From Nocardioides sp. (GTDB lineage Bacteria > Actinomycetota > Actinomycetes > Propionibacteriales > Nocardioidaceae), in the NCBI GenBank assembly GCA_026786275.1, contig JAJAYJ010000045.1:1-39182 (forward strand): a stretch of 39,182 nucleotides of DNA. The letters are read 5' to 3'. The translations under genes and the position numbers were made by a program. This document shows positions 1-10,866 of the stretch, in pieces. The notes below the pieces were generated by a model that saw nothing but the letters and a program-made list of their open reading frames with translations, searched no databases and was not told the origin of the DNA. The stretch's first letter is position 1; each line of letters begins with the position of its first letter.

Positions 1-5
1 CTGCG

Positions 6-290
6 TCATTTGTGTATCCGAGCCAGGCCCCGGCTCTCGCCGCTGCGCCCGGCCCCGGCGGCCTGGGCGGTGTCGCGCAGCGCGATCCGCCGCCGCGCGG
101 CGGCGGCGGGGTCCACCCCGAGCTCGTCGACGGCGCCCTGGGTCTGGGCGAGGACCTCGTCCAGGGTGCGCTGGGCCAGCGCGCAGGCGGCGTCACCCGC
201 GGTGTCCGTCGCGATGTCCTCGGCCTGCGAGCAGCCGGTCAGGACGAGGGCTACCAGCAGTCCGGCGGCGGCGAGTCCTGGTGTCGTCAT
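6..290 (-). CDS. Putative small lipoprotein, C-terminus unreliable
   Basis: The reading frame starts at ATG 290 with a good ribosome binding site (GTGGAGG) just upstream. It begins with a short hydrophobic signal and a lipobox (LTGC, Cys20), so the product should be a membrane-anchored exported lipoprotein of about 94 residues. The mature part is Ala/Asp-rich and helical with no domain I recognise. The frame closes at base 6, but the last codons lie in an AT-rich stretch unlike the rest of the window, so the true C-terminus may be missing. Upstream codons up to 410 are open but lack a ribosome site, so I reject the longer form. It lies downstream of icd on the same strand. Function unknown. 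Confidence 0.5.
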   Translation of the reverse strand: MTTPGLAAAGLLVALVLTGCSQAEDIATDTAGDAACALAQRTLDEVLAQTQGAVDELGVDPAAAARRRIALRDTAQAAGAGRSGESRGLARIHK

Positions 291-460
291 CGGGTTCCTC
301 CACTCGGCGGGCGTCGTGATCGGGTCGGACGGGCCGCGCGCCCGGGGCTCCGCTCGGCACCCGACCGGCGCCGGCCCTGGCCACGGCAGCGAGCCGGCGC
401 AGCCCACCATGGCGGTGGTGTGGCTACGCCGACCCGGGGCCAGTGTGCCTCACGGGTGTC

Positions 461-2683
<2,223 letters not shown>

Positions 2684-2715
2684 GGGTCTGGCGTGCTCCT
2701 CGGAACGAGAGTTTG

Positions 2716-2729
2716 TTGACGTCAAGATA
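2716..2729 (-). promoter_or_regulatory. icd -10 box overlapped by a TTGACGTCAA palindrome
   Basis: On the minus strand the sequence reads TATCTTGACGTCAA. TATCTT (2724-2729) is a fair actinobacterial -10 hexamer, and TTGACGTCAA (2716-2725) is a perfect 10-bp palindrome over the likely transcription start. The leader would be about 33 nt and carries the GAGGAG ribosome site. The left half-site TATCTTGA looks like half of a MarR-family (TamR-type) operator as I remember it; the right half is degenerate. The regulator is not encoded in this window. Confidence 0.45.
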
Positions 2730-2879
2730 CTTGCACAGGTCGGGCGGCCCGGGGCAGCCCCCGCCAGCGTCGCACCTGGGCCGGCGGGGAGCAACGGAAC
2801 GCGGTTCCGGTGCCACCACCTCGGTCTAGGGTGGCCGCGGCCGCGGTTGCGGCGCCACCGACGAAGGGCAGCACCGCAC

Positions 2880-3935
2880 ATGTCAGACACGACGACGGCC
2901 CAGAAGGTCGCGGCCGAGCTCCTGGGCACCTTCCTGCTGGTCTTCCTGGGCTGTGGCGCCGCGGTGATGAGCGAGGGCAGCTACCTCGGGACCGCCCTCG
3001 CCTTCGGCCTCGCTCTCCTGGTCGGGGTCTCCGCCTTCGGCCGGGTCTCCGGCGCTCACTTCAACCCCGCCGTGAGCGTGGGAGCCGCGATCAGTGGACG
3101 GATGTCGTGGGGCCAGGTGCCGGTGTACGCGGGGGCGCAGGTCCTCGGCGGCATCGTCGCCGCCGCGCTGCTGTGGGTCGTCGTACGGGCGATCCCGGCG
3201 GGCGCGGTGCCCGACCAGACGCTGGGCCAGAACTCCTTCGGCGACGGCGGCTTATCCTGGTGGGGTGCGCTGCTCGTCGAGATCGTGCTCACCGCCGTGC
3301 TGGTCACGGTCGTCCTCGCCGTCACCGACACCCGCAACGAGCACCCGTCCACCGCACCGCTGACCATCGGGGTCACGCTCGTCGCGGTCTACCTGTTCGC
3401 GCTGCCGCTGACCGGCGGCTCGGTCAACCCGGCCCGCTCGATCGGCCCGGCCCTGTTCACCGGCACCGACTCGATCAAGGACCTGTGGCTCTTCGTGGTG
3501 GCCCCGGTCGTGGGGGCCGCGGTCGCCGGACTGGCCTACCCCGCAGTCCTGGGCCACGGCACCGAGCCGGTGCCCGGTTCGGGGCTGGCCCTCGGGCGTC
3601 CCGCGGCCGGTGCGGCCGTGCCCGGCTACGGCCTGCCCGACCAGTTCCAGCAGGAGTGGAGCCAGCAGGAGGGGCTGCAGCCGGCCGTCTTCGAGCCCGA
3701 GCCGATCATCCAGGACGGCTGGCAGTGGGACCACCAGGCCCAGGAGTGGCAGCCGCTCGAGCAGTGGACCACCGCGCTCGAGGCCCAGGCAAGTGGATCG
3801 AGCGACACCGCGGTCGTCGACACCGACCCGGGACCGTCCTCGGGTCCGGCGTCCGAGTCGGTCACCGAGCGGCTGCCGCAGCAGTCCTGGGTCGCCGGCA
3901 GCGACGACACCCAGATCCGGCCTCGGGACACCTGA
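2880..3935 (+). CDS. Aquaporin (MIP family) with long C-terminal tail
   Basis: A channel for water or small neutral solutes in the cytoplasmic membrane. The protein has 351 residues: about 225 form the usual six-helix channel, with two NPA boxes (NPAVSVG at 62, NPARSIG at 183). The remaining ~125 form a hydrophilic, Pro/Gln/Trp-rich tail of unknown role (with [17 protein letters not shown]), presumably cytosolic. By alignment from memory to E. coli AqpZ, the selectivity filter would be Phe, Tyr, Gly, Arg; the Tyr replaces the His of AqpZ. The start at 2880 gives the usual short N-terminus; TAGGGT at 2827-2832 may be its -10 box. It is convergent with the next lipoprotein gene, only 6 bp apart. 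Confidence 0.88.
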   Translation: MSDTTTAQKVAAELLGTFLLVFLGCGAAVMSEGSYLGTALAFGLALLVGVSAFGRVSGAHFNPAVSVGAAISGRMSWGQVPVYAGAQVLGGIVAAALLWVVVRAIPAGAVPDQTLGQNSFGDGGLSWWGALLVEIVLTAVLVTVVLAVTDTRNEHPSTAPLTIGVTLVAVYLFALPLTGGSVNPARSIGPALFTGTDSIKDLWLFVVAPVVGAAVAGLAYPAVLGHGTEPVPGSGLALGRPAAGAAVPGYGLPDQFQQEWSQQEGLQPAVFEPEPIIQDGWQWDHQAQEWQPLEQWTTALEAQASGSSDTAVVDTDPGPSSGPASESVTERLPQQSWVAGSDDTQIRPRDT

Positions 3936-3945
3936 GCCGGCTCAG
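3932..3945. repeat. Palindrome holding both convergent stop codons
   Basis: A perfect 14-bp palindrome CTGAGCCGGCTCAG contains the stop codon of the aquaporin gene (plus strand) and of the lipoprotein gene (minus strand). It could form a very short hairpin without a loop, too small for a good terminator. No other spacer separates the genes. Confidence 0.5.
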
Positions 3946-4697
3946 AAGCCGGCCAGTTCCAGCACGTACGACGACCCGGGCGCCGCCGTGGTCCGGGTCG
4001 TCCGGGTCAGGCCCCGGCCCACGACGTAGGTCTGCTGGTCGACCACGCCCGGGGCCAGAGCGCTGCGCACCTCCAGCCGCAGGATGCCGGTCTCGGTCTC
4101 GGTCTCGGTCCTGGTTCTGGTCCCGGTCGACGGCACCTCGACCACCTCGACCACCTCGACCCGCTGGTCCACCACGCCGTCGGCCTCGGCCGCCCGGTAT
4201 CCGTCGCCCACCCGCGGGTCGGCCGGCATGAACAGGCCGGCCTGCGCGCCGTCGAGGCCCGCCCGCCACTCACCGGCGCGGCCCAGCCACCACACGTTGC
4301 TGCGGCTGTCCTGCGCGAACCAGTCGGTCGACACGCCCTCGGGGGTCGTCGTGGTCAGCGTGGTGGCCGCGAGCCCCGCCACCACCACGGTTCGGTTACC
4401 CACCCGCGTCGTGACGGTGGTGTCCTCGAGCGGTGACGGCGTCCCGGCGACTCCGGTGCCGACACGTTGGTAGGTCGCGGTCGCACCCGGCTCCCAGGCC
4501 AGCCAACGGTTGTCGATGACCTCGACGAAGTCCGAGGGCGCCGGTGAGGGTGTCGGGATCACCAGCTCGTCGACGCCGGTGGGCCCGGTCGGCTCCGACG
4601 CCGAGCCGCACCCGCCCAGCAGGGCGCCGAGCAGGCTCAGCCAGAGCACCACCGTGGCCGGGGACGTCGTCCTACGCACGGGGCCAGCATCGCTCAT
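3942..4697 (-). CDS. Predicted lipoprotein of unknown function
   Basis: A 251-residue exported lipoprotein. The start at 4697 puts a basic N-region (VRR) and hydrophobic core before a lipobox (LGGC, Cys30). The rest is Thr/Val-rich and predicted beta-rich, with no family I recognise. An internal low-complexity stretch is encoded by in-frame repeats: three copies of a nonamer giving VEVVEVVEV, and a run of hexamers giving alternating Thr-Arg and Thr-Glu. The track-length frame up to 5816 runs antisense through mdh and is not real. It is divergent from mdh, whose GTG lies about 120 bp away. Confidence 0.75.
   Translation of the reverse strand: MSDAGPVRRTTSPATVVLWLSLLGALLGGCGSASEPTGPTGVDELVIPTPSPAPSDFVEVIDNRWLAWEPGATATYQRVGTGVAGTPSPLEDTTVTTRVGNRTVVVAGLAATTLTTTTPEGVSTDWFAQDSRSNVWWLGRAGEWRAGLDGAQAGLFMPADPRVGDGYRAAEADGVVDQRVEVVEVVEVPSTGTRTRTETETETGILRLEVRSALAPGVVDQQTYVVGRGLTRTTRTTAAPGSSYVLELAGF
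4089..4161 (-). repeat. In-frame hexamer and nonamer repeats in the lipoprotein gene
   Basis: The plus strand shows GGTCTC-type hexamers in a row (4089-4127, the last copies degenerate), then ACCTCGACC-like nonamers repeated three times (4134-4161). Both units are multiples of three, so copy-number change would alter length without shifting frame. Confidence 0.7.
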
Positions 4698-4820
4698 CGG
4701 TCCTGACCCGCGTCCGGCGGACCTCCTGCCCGCGCGGGGCCGCACCCGCGCTGCTAGCGTCGCGAGCCAGGCCCTTCGCACGATGCCCGACCCGGGCACC
4801 AGGCCCGACAAGGAGAAGTC

Positions 4821-5807
4821 GTGAGCGCAACGCCCCTCAAGGTCGCCGTCACCGGTGCCGCAGGCCAGATCGGTTACAGCCTGCTCTTCCGTCTCGCGAG
4901 CGGTGCGCTGCTCGGGGACCGCCCGATCGAGCTCCGCCTGCTGGAGATCACCCCCGCCCTCAAGTCGCTGGAGGGCGTGGTGATGGAGCTCGACGACTGC
5001 GCCTTCCCGGGTCTGGCCGGCGTGGAGATCGGCGACGACGCCGAGAAGATCTTTGACGGCGTCAACCTCGCCCTGCTCGTCGGCGCCCGCCCGCGCGGCC
5101 CCGGCATGGAGCGCGGTGACCTGCTCTCGGCCAACGGTGCGATCTTCACCGCTCAGGGCAAGGCCCTCGGCGCCGTGGCCGCCGACGACGTGCGCGTCGG
5201 CGTGACCGGCAACCCGGCCAACACCAACGCGCTGATCACGATGACCAACGCACCCGACATCCCCCGTGAGCGCTTCTCGGCGCTCACCCGCCTGGACCAC
5301 AACCGCGCGATCTCGCAGCTCGCGGCGAAGACCGGGGCTCCGGTCACCGACATCACCAAGATGACGATCTGGGGCAACCACTCCGCGACCCAGTACCCCG
5401 ACCTGTTCCACGCCGAGGTGGCGGGCCGCAACGCCGCCGAGACCGTGGGCGACCAGGACTGGCTGGAGAACACCTTCATCCCCACCGTCGCCAAGCGCGG
5501 GGCGGCCATCATCGAGGCCCGCGGCTCCTCCTCGGCCGCGTCCGCCGCGTCGGCGACCGTCGACGCCGCCCGTGACTGGCTGCTGGGCTCGGCCGCGGAC
5601 GACTGGGTGTCGATGGCCGTGGTGTCCGACGGTTCCTACGGCGTGCCCGAGGGCCTGATCTCCTCGTTCCCCGTCACCACCAAGGACGGCGACTGGTCGA
5701 TCGTGCAGGGTCTCGAGATCGACGACTTCTCGCGCGCCCGGATCGACGCCTCGACCGCCGAGCTCGCCGACGAGCGCGCCGCGGTCACCGAGCTCGGCCT
5801 GATCTGA
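4821..5807 (+). CDS. mdh: Malate dehydrogenase
   Basis: NAD-dependent interconversion of malate and oxaloacetate in the TCA cycle. The 328-residue protein belongs to the MDH family typical of actinobacteria. It starts with a Rossmann motif ([13 protein letters not shown], residues 10-22). The substrate Arg residues lie in [13 protein letters not shown], the catalytic Asp/Arg in RLDHNRA, and the proton-accepting His in WGNHS near residue 187. The GTG start at 4821 is preceded by AGGAGA at good spacing. A possible -10 box TAGCGT is at 4755-4760. It ends against a strong hairpin shared with the convergent DUF3017 gene. Confidence 0.96.
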   Translation: MSATPLKVAVTGAAGQIGYSLLFRLASGALLGDRPIELRLLEITPALKSLEGVVMELDDCAFPGLAGVEIGDDAEKIFDGVNLALLVGARPRGPGMERGDLLSANGAIFTAQGKALGAVAADDVRVGVTGNPANTNALITMTNAPDIPRERFSALTRLDHNRAISQLAAKTGAPVTDITKMTIWGNHSATQYPDLFHAEVAGRNAAETVGDQDWLENTFIPTVAKRGAAIIEARGSSSAASAASATVDAARDWLLGSAADDWVSMAVVSDGSYGVPEGLISSFPVTTKDGDWSIVQGLEIDDFSRARIDASTAELADERAAVTELGLI

Positions 5808-5816
5808 CGAGGTCAC

Positions 5817-5844
5817 GCCGGCGGACGCCTCAGCGTCCGCCGGC
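5817..5844. terminator. Bidirectional hairpin between mdh and the DUF3017 gene
   Basis: A perfect 12-bp stem (GCCGGCGGACGC paired with GCGTCCGCCGGC) with a CTCA loop lies between two convergent stop codons. There is no T-run, as is common for actinobacterial terminators. It should serve both the mdh transcript and the purH-folD-DUF3017 transcript. Confidence 0.8.
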
Positions 5845-5849
5845 GCCCC

Positions 5850-6185
5850 TCAGGTCGGCTGGTTCGGGATCGTCGTGGTCAGGAAGAACAGCGCACCCGC
5901 GGTGCCGGCCAGCAGGACGGCGTCGACCAGGCGGTGGCGCACCGCGAGCATGCCGGCGTCGCGCTGGGGCAGGGTCAGACGCAGCACTGCGCCGACCACC
6001 AAGGCGGCGGCGACGACCTGGATCCCGGGTCGCCAGCTGCCCAGGGCGGCGATGACGAGCCCGACCAGGGTGGTCAGCAGGATGGCGAGGTACGCCGCCC
6101 CTCCGATCGTCGAGGGGTAGCGCCGCTCCTGCGGCGGCTCGTCCGGCGCACCCTGGTCGTGCGCCTGCTCGGGCTGCTCGTCCAC
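5850..6185 (-). CDS. DUF3017 membrane protein
   Basis: A small membrane protein of 111 residues: a polar, acidic N-terminus, then three likely membrane segments near 28-48, 54-71 and 87-105. Sequence and position match the DUF3017 family, which sits beside folD in many actinobacteria; its function is unknown. The start is GTG at 6185, only 4 bp after the folD stop codon, so translation is probably coupled to folD and its ribosome site lies inside the folD end. It is the last gene of the purH-folD transcript. Confidence 0.8.
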   Translation of the reverse strand: MDEQPEQAHDQGAPDEPPQERRYPSTIGGAAYLAILLTTLVGLVIAALGSWRPGIQVVAAALVVGAVLRLTLPQRDAGMLAVRHRLVDAVLLAGTAGALFFLTTTIPNQPT

Positions 6186-6189
6186 CGGG

Positions 6190-7035
6190 TCAGCCCACCG
6201 CCTGCTCGGCGCTCCGCACGATGTTGGACAGCAGCATCGCCCGCGTCATCGGGCCCACACCGCCGGGGTTGGGCGAGACCCAGTCGGCGACCTCCCACAC
6301 GTCGGCGGCCACGTCGCCGGCCAGCTTTCCGTCCACCCGGGACACACCGACGTCGAGGACGGCGGCACCTGGCTTCACCATGCCGGCGCTGATGATCGCG
6401 GGTACGCCGGCGGCGGCCACCACGATGTCGGCCGTGCGCACGTGCCCGGCCAGGTCCCGGGTGCCGGTGTGGCACAGCGTCACGGTCGCGTTCTCCGAAC
6501 GTCGGGTCAGCAGCAGCCCGAGGGGTCGACCCACGGTCAGCCCACGACCCACCACGACCACGTGGGCACCGGCCAGCTCGACCCCGTGACGTCGCAGCAG
6601 CTCGATGCAGCCGATCGGCGTGCAGGGCAGCGGGCCGGCCTCGCCGAGCACCAGCTTTCCCAGGTTGACCGGGTGCAGCCCGTCGACGTCCTTGGCCGGG
6701 TCGACGCGCGAGAGCAGCGCGAACTCGTCCAGGCCCGTGGGCTGCTGGACCAGGAAGCCCGTGCAGGCGGGGTCGGCGTTGAGCCGGTCGATCTCGGCCT
6801 CGACCTCGGCCTGGGTGGCGCTCGCGGGCAGGTCGACCCGGATCGACTCGATGCCGATCTCGGCGCAGTCCTGGTGCTTGGCCCCGACGTACCAGTGGCT
6901 GCCGGGGTCGTCACCGACGAGCACGGTGCCCAGGCCGGGGTGGACACCGCGCTGGTCGAGTCGGCGTACCCGCTCGGTCAGCTCGGCCTTGATCGTGACG
7001 AGGGTCGCGGACCCGTCCAGCTTCTGTGCGGTCAT
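6190..7035 (-). CDS. folD: Methylenetetrahydrofolate dehydrogenase/cyclohydrolase
   Basis: A bifunctional cytosolic enzyme that oxidises 5,10-methylene-THF and hydrolyses the product to 10-formyl-THF, the formyl donor used by PurN and PurH. The protein has 281 residues, the normal family length. The catalytic Tyr49 and Lys53 lie in WYVGAK; the NADP-binding loop is [11 protein letters not shown], and the C-terminus has the NPGGVGPMT signature. The ATG at 7035 is 11 bp after the purH stop, so folD and purH are one transcript, under the ZTP riboswitch upstream of purH. This links supply of the one-carbon donor with its use. Confidence 0.96.
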   Translation of the reverse strand: MTAQKLDGSATLVTIKAELTERVRRLDQRGVHPGLGTVLVGDDPGSHWYVGAKHQDCAEIGIESIRVDLPASATQAEVEAEIDRLNADPACTGFLVQQPTGLDEFALLSRVDPAKDVDGLHPVNLGKLVLGEAGPLPCTPIGCIELLRRHGVELAGAHVVVVGRGLTVGRPLGLLLTRRSENATVTLCHTGTRDLAGHVRTADIVVAAAGVPAIISAGMVKPGAAVLDVGVSRVDGKLAGDVAADVWEVADWVSPNPGGVGPMTRAMLLSNIVRSAEQAVG

Positions 7036-7046
7036 CGGTGTCTCCC

Positions 7047-8612
7047 TCAGTGCGCGAAGTGGCGGGTGCCGGTGAGGTACATGGTCACGCCGGCGGCGGC
7101 GGCGGCGGCGATCGTCAGCTCGTCACGCACCGAGCCGCCCGGCTGCACGATCGCGGTGACGCCAGCGTCGATGAGGATCTGCGGCCCGTCCTCGAACGGG
7201 AAGAACGCGTCCGAGGCGGCCACGGACCCGGCCGCCCGGTCCCCGGCCCGCGAGACCGCGAGCCGGCAGGAGTCGACCCGGTTGACCTGGCCCATCCCGA
7301 TGCCGACCGACGCACCGCCCGCGGCGAGCAGGATGGCGTTGGACTTGGCGGCCCGGCAGGCCTTCCAGGCGAAGGCGAGGTCGGCGAGCACCTCGGGCGC
7401 GGCGGGGTCCCCGGTGGCCAGGGTCCAGCCCGTCGGGTCGTCCCCGTCGGCGTCGACGAGGTCGCGCTCCTGCAGCAGCAGGCCGCCCGAGATCGGACGC
7501 ATCTCCACCGCAGCGCCGGCCACCGGCTCGGTGAGCAGCACCCGGATGTTCTTCTTACGACTGAGCACCTCGACCGCACCCTCGTCGTAGGCCGGGGCCA
7601 CGATGACCTCGGTGAAGACCTCGGCCACCTGCTCGGCCATGGCCACCGAGACGGCCACGTTGGTGGCGATCACGCCTCCGAAGGCGGAGACGGGGTCGCA
7701 CTCGTGGGCCTTGCGGTGTGCCTCGGCCACGTCGGCCCCCACCGCGATGCCGCACGGGTTGGCGTGCTTGATGATCGCCACGGCCGGCTCCGCGAAGTCG
7801 TACGCCGCCCGGCGGGCCGCGTCGGCGTCCACGTAGTTGTTGTAGGACATCTCCTTGCCGTGCAGCTGCTCGGCCTGCGCGAGCCCGGTGCCGAAGCCGT
7901 TGGTGTAGAGCGCCGCACCCTGGTGGGGGTTCTCGCCGTAGCGCAGCACCGCCGCCTTGTCCCACGTGCCGCCCATCCACGCCGGGAAGCCGGTGCCGCC
8001 CGAGGTGTCACTCAGCACGTTGCCCATCCACGAGGCCACGGCCACGTCGTAGGTCGCGGTGTGCACGAACGCCTCGGCCGCCAGGGTCCGGCGCTGGGCG
8101 AGCGTGAAGCCACCGGCGGCCACGGCCGCGAGGGTCTCGGCGTACCGCTGGGGAGAGGTGAGGACGGCGACCGAGGGGTGGTTCTTGGCCGCGGCCCGGA
8201 CCATCGAGGGCCCCCCGATGTCGATCTGCTCGACGCACTCGTCGAGCCCTGCCCCCGAGCGGACCGTCTGCGTAAAGGGGTAGAGGTTGGAGACCACGAG
8301 GTCGAACGGCTCGACACCGAGGTCGGCGAGCTGCTGCACGTGGGTCTCGAGGCGACGGTCGGCCAGGATGCCGGCGTGCACCATCGGGTGCAGGGTCTTG
8401 ACCCTGCCGTCGAGGCACTCCGGGAAGCCGGTCAGGTCCTCGACCCGGGTGACGGGCAGCCCCAGCTGCTCGATCAGGGCGGCCGAGCCACCGGTGGACA
8501 CGAGAGCGACGCCCGCGTCGTGCAGGCCCCGGGCGAGGTCCTCGAGGCCGGTCTTGTCGTAGACGGACACCAGCGCCCGCTTCACGGGCACCTGGTCGGC
8601 GGTCTTGCTCAC
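7047..8612 (-). CDS. purH: AICAR transformylase/IMP cyclohydrolase
   Basis: Carries out the last two steps of de novo IMP synthesis: formylation of AICAR (ZMP) with 10-formyl-THF, then ring closure. The protein has 521 residues, with an N-terminal MGS-like cyclohydrolase domain ([30 protein letters not shown]) and a C-terminal AICARFT domain with the catalytic KHANPCG motif near residue 280. I chose GTG 8612 because it has GAGGAG at good spacing and matches the family N-terminus. The longer open frame to 8708 runs through the riboswitch and is not coding. First gene of purH-folD-DUF3017. Confidence 0.96.
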   Translation of the reverse strand: MSKTADQVPVKRALVSVYDKTGLEDLARGLHDAGVALVSTGGSAALIEQLGLPVTRVEDLTGFPECLDGRVKTLHPMVHAGILADRRLETHVQQLADLGVEPFDLVVSNLYPFTQTVRSGAGLDECVEQIDIGGPSMVRAAAKNHPSVAVLTSPQRYAETLAAVAAGGFTLAQRRTLAAEAFVHTATYDVAVASWMGNVLSDTSGGTGFPAWMGGTWDKAAVLRYGENPHQGAALYTNGFGTGLAQAEQLHGKEMSYNNYVDADAARRAAYDFAEPAVAIIKHANPCGIAVGADVAEAHRKAHECDPVSAFGGVIATNVAVSVAMAEQVAEVFTEVIVAPAYDEGAVEVLSRKKNIRVLLTEPVAGAAVEMRPISGGLLLQERDLVDADGDDPTGWTLATGDPAAPEVLADLAFAWKACRAAKSNAILLAAGGASVGIGMGQVNRVDSCRLAVSRAGDRAAGSVAASDAFFPFEDGPQILIDAGVTAIVQPGGSVRDELTIAAAAAAGVTMYLTGTRHFAH

Positions 8613-8641
8613 GGTCGGTCGCTCCTCATCTGTGGTGATGA

Positions 8642-8728
8642 GGGCACCCAGGCGTTCGATGCTCTCGCTGATCCCCTCGTGAGGGGCACTCCCTGGTGGT
8701 GGACCCACCTGCGCCAGTCGTGTGGGGT
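8642..8728 (-). ncRNA. ZTP (pfl) riboswitch upstream of purH-folD
   Basis: Read on the minus strand, the leader carries the conserved pfl-motif elements in order: ACGACTGGCG, then GTGGG, then ACCACC followed by GGGAG, a variable hairpin (CCCCTCACGAGGGG), and finally CGCCTGGG. In known ZTP riboswitches these parts form the two subdomains and pseudoknot that bind ZMP/ZTP. The position is typical, directly before purH and folD. The purH ribosome site (GAGGAG) lies about 20 nt after the aptamer. I see no strong terminator with a U-run, so control of translation start is more likely than attenuation. Confidence 0.9.
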
Positions 8729-8729
8729 C

Positions 8730-8735
8730 AGCATA
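8730..8735 (-). promoter_or_regulatory. -10 box of the purH-folD transcript
   Basis: TATGCT on the minus strand, ending 1 nt before the riboswitch region, with start expected near 8723. It lies just downstream of the purN stop (8747), so the riboswitch would not need read-through from purN. No clear -35 is visible. Confidence 0.5.
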
Positions 8736-8746
8736 GGAGGGTTTGC

Positions 8747-9364
8747 TCAGCGCCCGAAACGGACCTGCCGGCCCTCGATCGCGAACCCCTCGCGCGCCAT
8801 CCTGCCGATGCTGTCGACGAGCAGCGCGCGCTCGGCGACCTTGATCCGCGCGTGCAGCGTCCGGGCCGTGTCGTCCTCGGCCACCGCGACCGCGGCCTGG
8901 GCCACGATCGGGCCGGTGTCGACGCCCTGGTCGATCACGAAGAGCGTGCAGCCGGTGATCTTGACGCCGTAGGCGAGGGCGTCAGCAGGTCCGTGCATCC
9001 CGGGGAACGCCGGCGAGAGAGCGGGGTGCGTGTTGACGGTCCGCGCGCCCAGCCGCGGTAGGTAGCTGGCCCCGAGCAGCTTCATGAAGCCCGCGAGGAC
9101 GACCACGTCGGGGTCGCGGGCCGACACGGCCGTCGCCATCGCGGCGTCCCACTCCGCCCGGGACCCGGCGTCCTCGACCCGCACCACGAAGGTCTCGACC
9201 CCGGATCGGGCAGCCCGGGCCAGCGCCTCGATGCCGTCGCGGTCTGCGCCTACGGCGACCACCCGAGCACCGTACGACGGGTCCTCGCACGCGTCCAGCA
9301 GGGCCTGCAGCGTGCTGCCGGCGCCGGAGGCGAGCACGACCAGCCGGGCGGGAGCAGTGGGCAC
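8747..9364 (-). CDS. purN: Phosphoribosylglycinamide formyltransferase
   Basis: Transfers the formyl group of 10-formyl-THF to GAR in purine synthesis, in the cytosol. The 205-residue protein has the phosphate-binding loop [12 protein letters not shown] near the N-terminus, the catalytic pair Asn111/His113 in NTHPALSP, and Asp149 in DQGVDTGPI. The start is GTG at 9364: the frame is open to 9667 but family length and N-terminus fit here. There is no ribosome site, but a TAGACT box ends 7 nt before the GTG, so the mRNA is probably leaderless. It follows the DUF6350 gene by 46 bp and precedes the riboswitch-controlled purH. Confidence 0.94.
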   Translation of the reverse strand: MPTAPARLVVLASGAGSTLQALLDACEDPSYGARVVAVGADRDGIEALARAARSGVETFVVRVEDAGSRAEWDAAMATAVSARDPDVVVLAGFMKLLGASYLPRLGARTVNTHPALSPAFPGMHGPADALAYGVKITGCTLFVIDQGVDTGPIVAQAAVAVAEDDTARTLHARIKVAERALLVDSIGRMAREGFAIEGRQVRFGR

Positions 9365-9371
9365 GGGCGGG

Positions 9372-9377
9372 AGTCTA
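9372..9377 (-). promoter_or_regulatory. -10 box of a leaderless purN promoter
   Basis: TAGACT on the minus strand, 7 nt before the GTG start of purN. Spacing and hexamer fit leaderless actinobacterial promoters; no Shine-Dalgarno sequence is present. Confidence 0.5.
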
Positions 9378-9410
9378 GGGTCTGCCTGCTGCTCGGTCGT
9401 CGCGAGCGGC

Positions 9411-10697
9411 TCAGGCGGCGAGCCCGGCCAGCAGGGCCCGTCGGTGGCGCCAGGTCGCGAAGAGCCCGCCGAGCAGGCCGCCGAAGCCGAGGACCGTCGT
9501 GGCGTGCAGCGCGGTCTGCAGGGCCATCGGGCCCACGTCGGCCATCCGGCCGGGCCCGACCGCACCCCCGACGAGAGCGGCGAGCAGCCCCAGCAGCAGG
9601 CCGGCGAGGACCCCACCGACCGCGCCCCGTAGACCGCCCTCGTCCCACCGCAGGGTGGGGTGATCAACCATGGCCCGGGCCACCGCGACCGCGCCGACCA
9701 GCGGGCCGAGGAGCATCAGCCACGGCGCCCACGACGGGGTCGGGCCGCTGTCGGGCAGCGCGGCCAGCAGCGGGAACAGCGGTAGCGAGCCCGTGAACAC
9801 CGCGGTCGGCGAGACCAGCGTGCCGGCGCCGACCGTGAACCCGGGTCCGAGGAGGTAGCTGCCGGAGAAGACCACGGCGTTGGGCAGCACGAGCACCGTG
9901 AGCAGCACCACCAGCGCGGTGGCGCCGGTGCTGGTGCCGAGCTGGGACATCACGTTGGCGGCTGTGCTCGTGTCGACCACGAGACCGATGGCCAGCACCA
10001 CTGCGGAGACGAGCAAGAAGGAGCTCAGCACGCGGCGGCAGCACGCGGCGGCCACCCGGACCGACCCGGGCAGCAGGTCGAGCCAGACGGCGGCCCGTCC
10101 GGCCCCGACGGCGATCGCGGCGCCGCCCAGGACCCCGGTGACCAGCACCGCGCCCACCACCGCCCGGGCCAGGTCGGGACGGGTCGTCGCCGACGTGGCC
10201 ACCGTGTGGGTGCCGACCAGGGTGAGCAGGTAGCCGACCGCGAAGAGACCGGTCGCGGTGGGGACTGTCCAGTCACGCTCGCCGTCGCCGAGGGCATCGG
10301 CGTCAGGCCCGAGCCCGGAGACGGACTCACCGACCCGCAGCCCGAACCGGACGGTGGTCCAGGCACAGGCCAGCGTCATGCCCCACGGCACGAGCGAGAC
10401 CAGCACGCCCTCGACGTACACGCCCGAGCCGTGGGCCGCGAGCCACCCGAGGGCGCCGACCCGCAGCGCGTCACGCGGGGCGCCGTGAGCACCGGCGTCG
10501 GTCAGGAACCAGCCCAGCACCCCGATCGCCAGGCACACCACGAGGGTGCTCGCCGCCGCCGCTGCCCCACCGGCCGTGGCCAGCAGCACCAGCGGGCGCC
10601 GGTGCACCAGGTCACGGCGCAGCTCGCTCGCCGACCGCGCGCTGGCGGGCGTGCGACCGGTCTGGCTGCGGCTGGTGTGGGGAAGCAGGGAAGTCAT
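9411..10697 (-). CDS. DUF6350 multi-pass membrane protein (PerM-like)
   Basis: A membrane protein of about 428 residues with roughly ten hydrophobic segments, short polar loops and a basic N-terminus. Sequence style and position directly before purN-purH correspond to Rv0955 (PerM) of M. tuberculosis, a DUF6350 protein linked to cell division under stress; I rely on memory of the gene order for this. The start is uncertain: ATG 10697 has GGAG immediately adjacent, while GTG 10703 is two codons earlier; both give the same protein apart from two residues. It is divergent from the sigma-like gene. Confidence 0.7.
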   Translation of the reverse strand: MTSLLPHTSRSQTGRTPASARSASELRRDLVHRRPLVLLATAGGAAAAASTLVVCLAIGVLGWFLTDAGAHGAPRDALRVGALGWLAAHGSGVYVEGVLVSLVPWGMTLACAWTTVRFGLRVGESVSGLGPDADALGDGERDWTVPTATGLFAVGYLLTLVGTHTVATSATTRPDLARAVVGAVLVTGVLGGAAIAVGAGRAAVWLDLLPGSVRVAAACCRRVLSSFLLVSAVVLAIGLVVDTSTAANVMSQLGTSTGATALVVLLTVLVLPNAVVFSGSYLLGPGFTVGAGTLVSPTAVFTGSLPLFPLLAALPDSGPTPSWAPWLMLLGPLVGAVAVARAMVDHPTLRWDEGGLRGAVGGVLAGLLLGLLAALVGGAVGPGRMADVGPMALQTALHATTVLGFGGLLGGLFATWRHRRALLAGLAA

Positions 10698-10827
10698 CTC
10701 CACGTCATGATGAACCCGTCCTGCACCCCGACCGCGGACGACTCGCCGCAGTCCCACAGGTCACTCGAGCACCGGGCCCCGGCCATCGCGGTCAGGCCCG
10801 GGGGCGGCTCGGAGGTCGGGTCGAGGG

Positions 10828-10857
10828 TTGGGTCGGGGCTGGCTCGGTGCGTATCGT
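10828..10857 (+). promoter_or_regulatory. Promoter of the sigma-like membrane protein gene
   Basis: TTGGGT (10828-10833), an 18-nt spacer, and TATCGT (10852-10857) precede the ATG at 10867 by 9 nt. The leader would be only one to three nucleotides, so translation is probably leaderless. Confidence 0.5.
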
Positions 10858-10866
10858 GACCGCGTC

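Noticed and set aside
8379..8390. A third CACC-N4-GGTG repeat
   Set aside because: It lies in the purH coding region; at this base composition one or two chance matches are expected in the window.
8613..8708. N-terminal extension of PurH
   Set aside because: The extra codons lie in the ZTP riboswitch and beyond the best ribosome site; the family starts at 8612.
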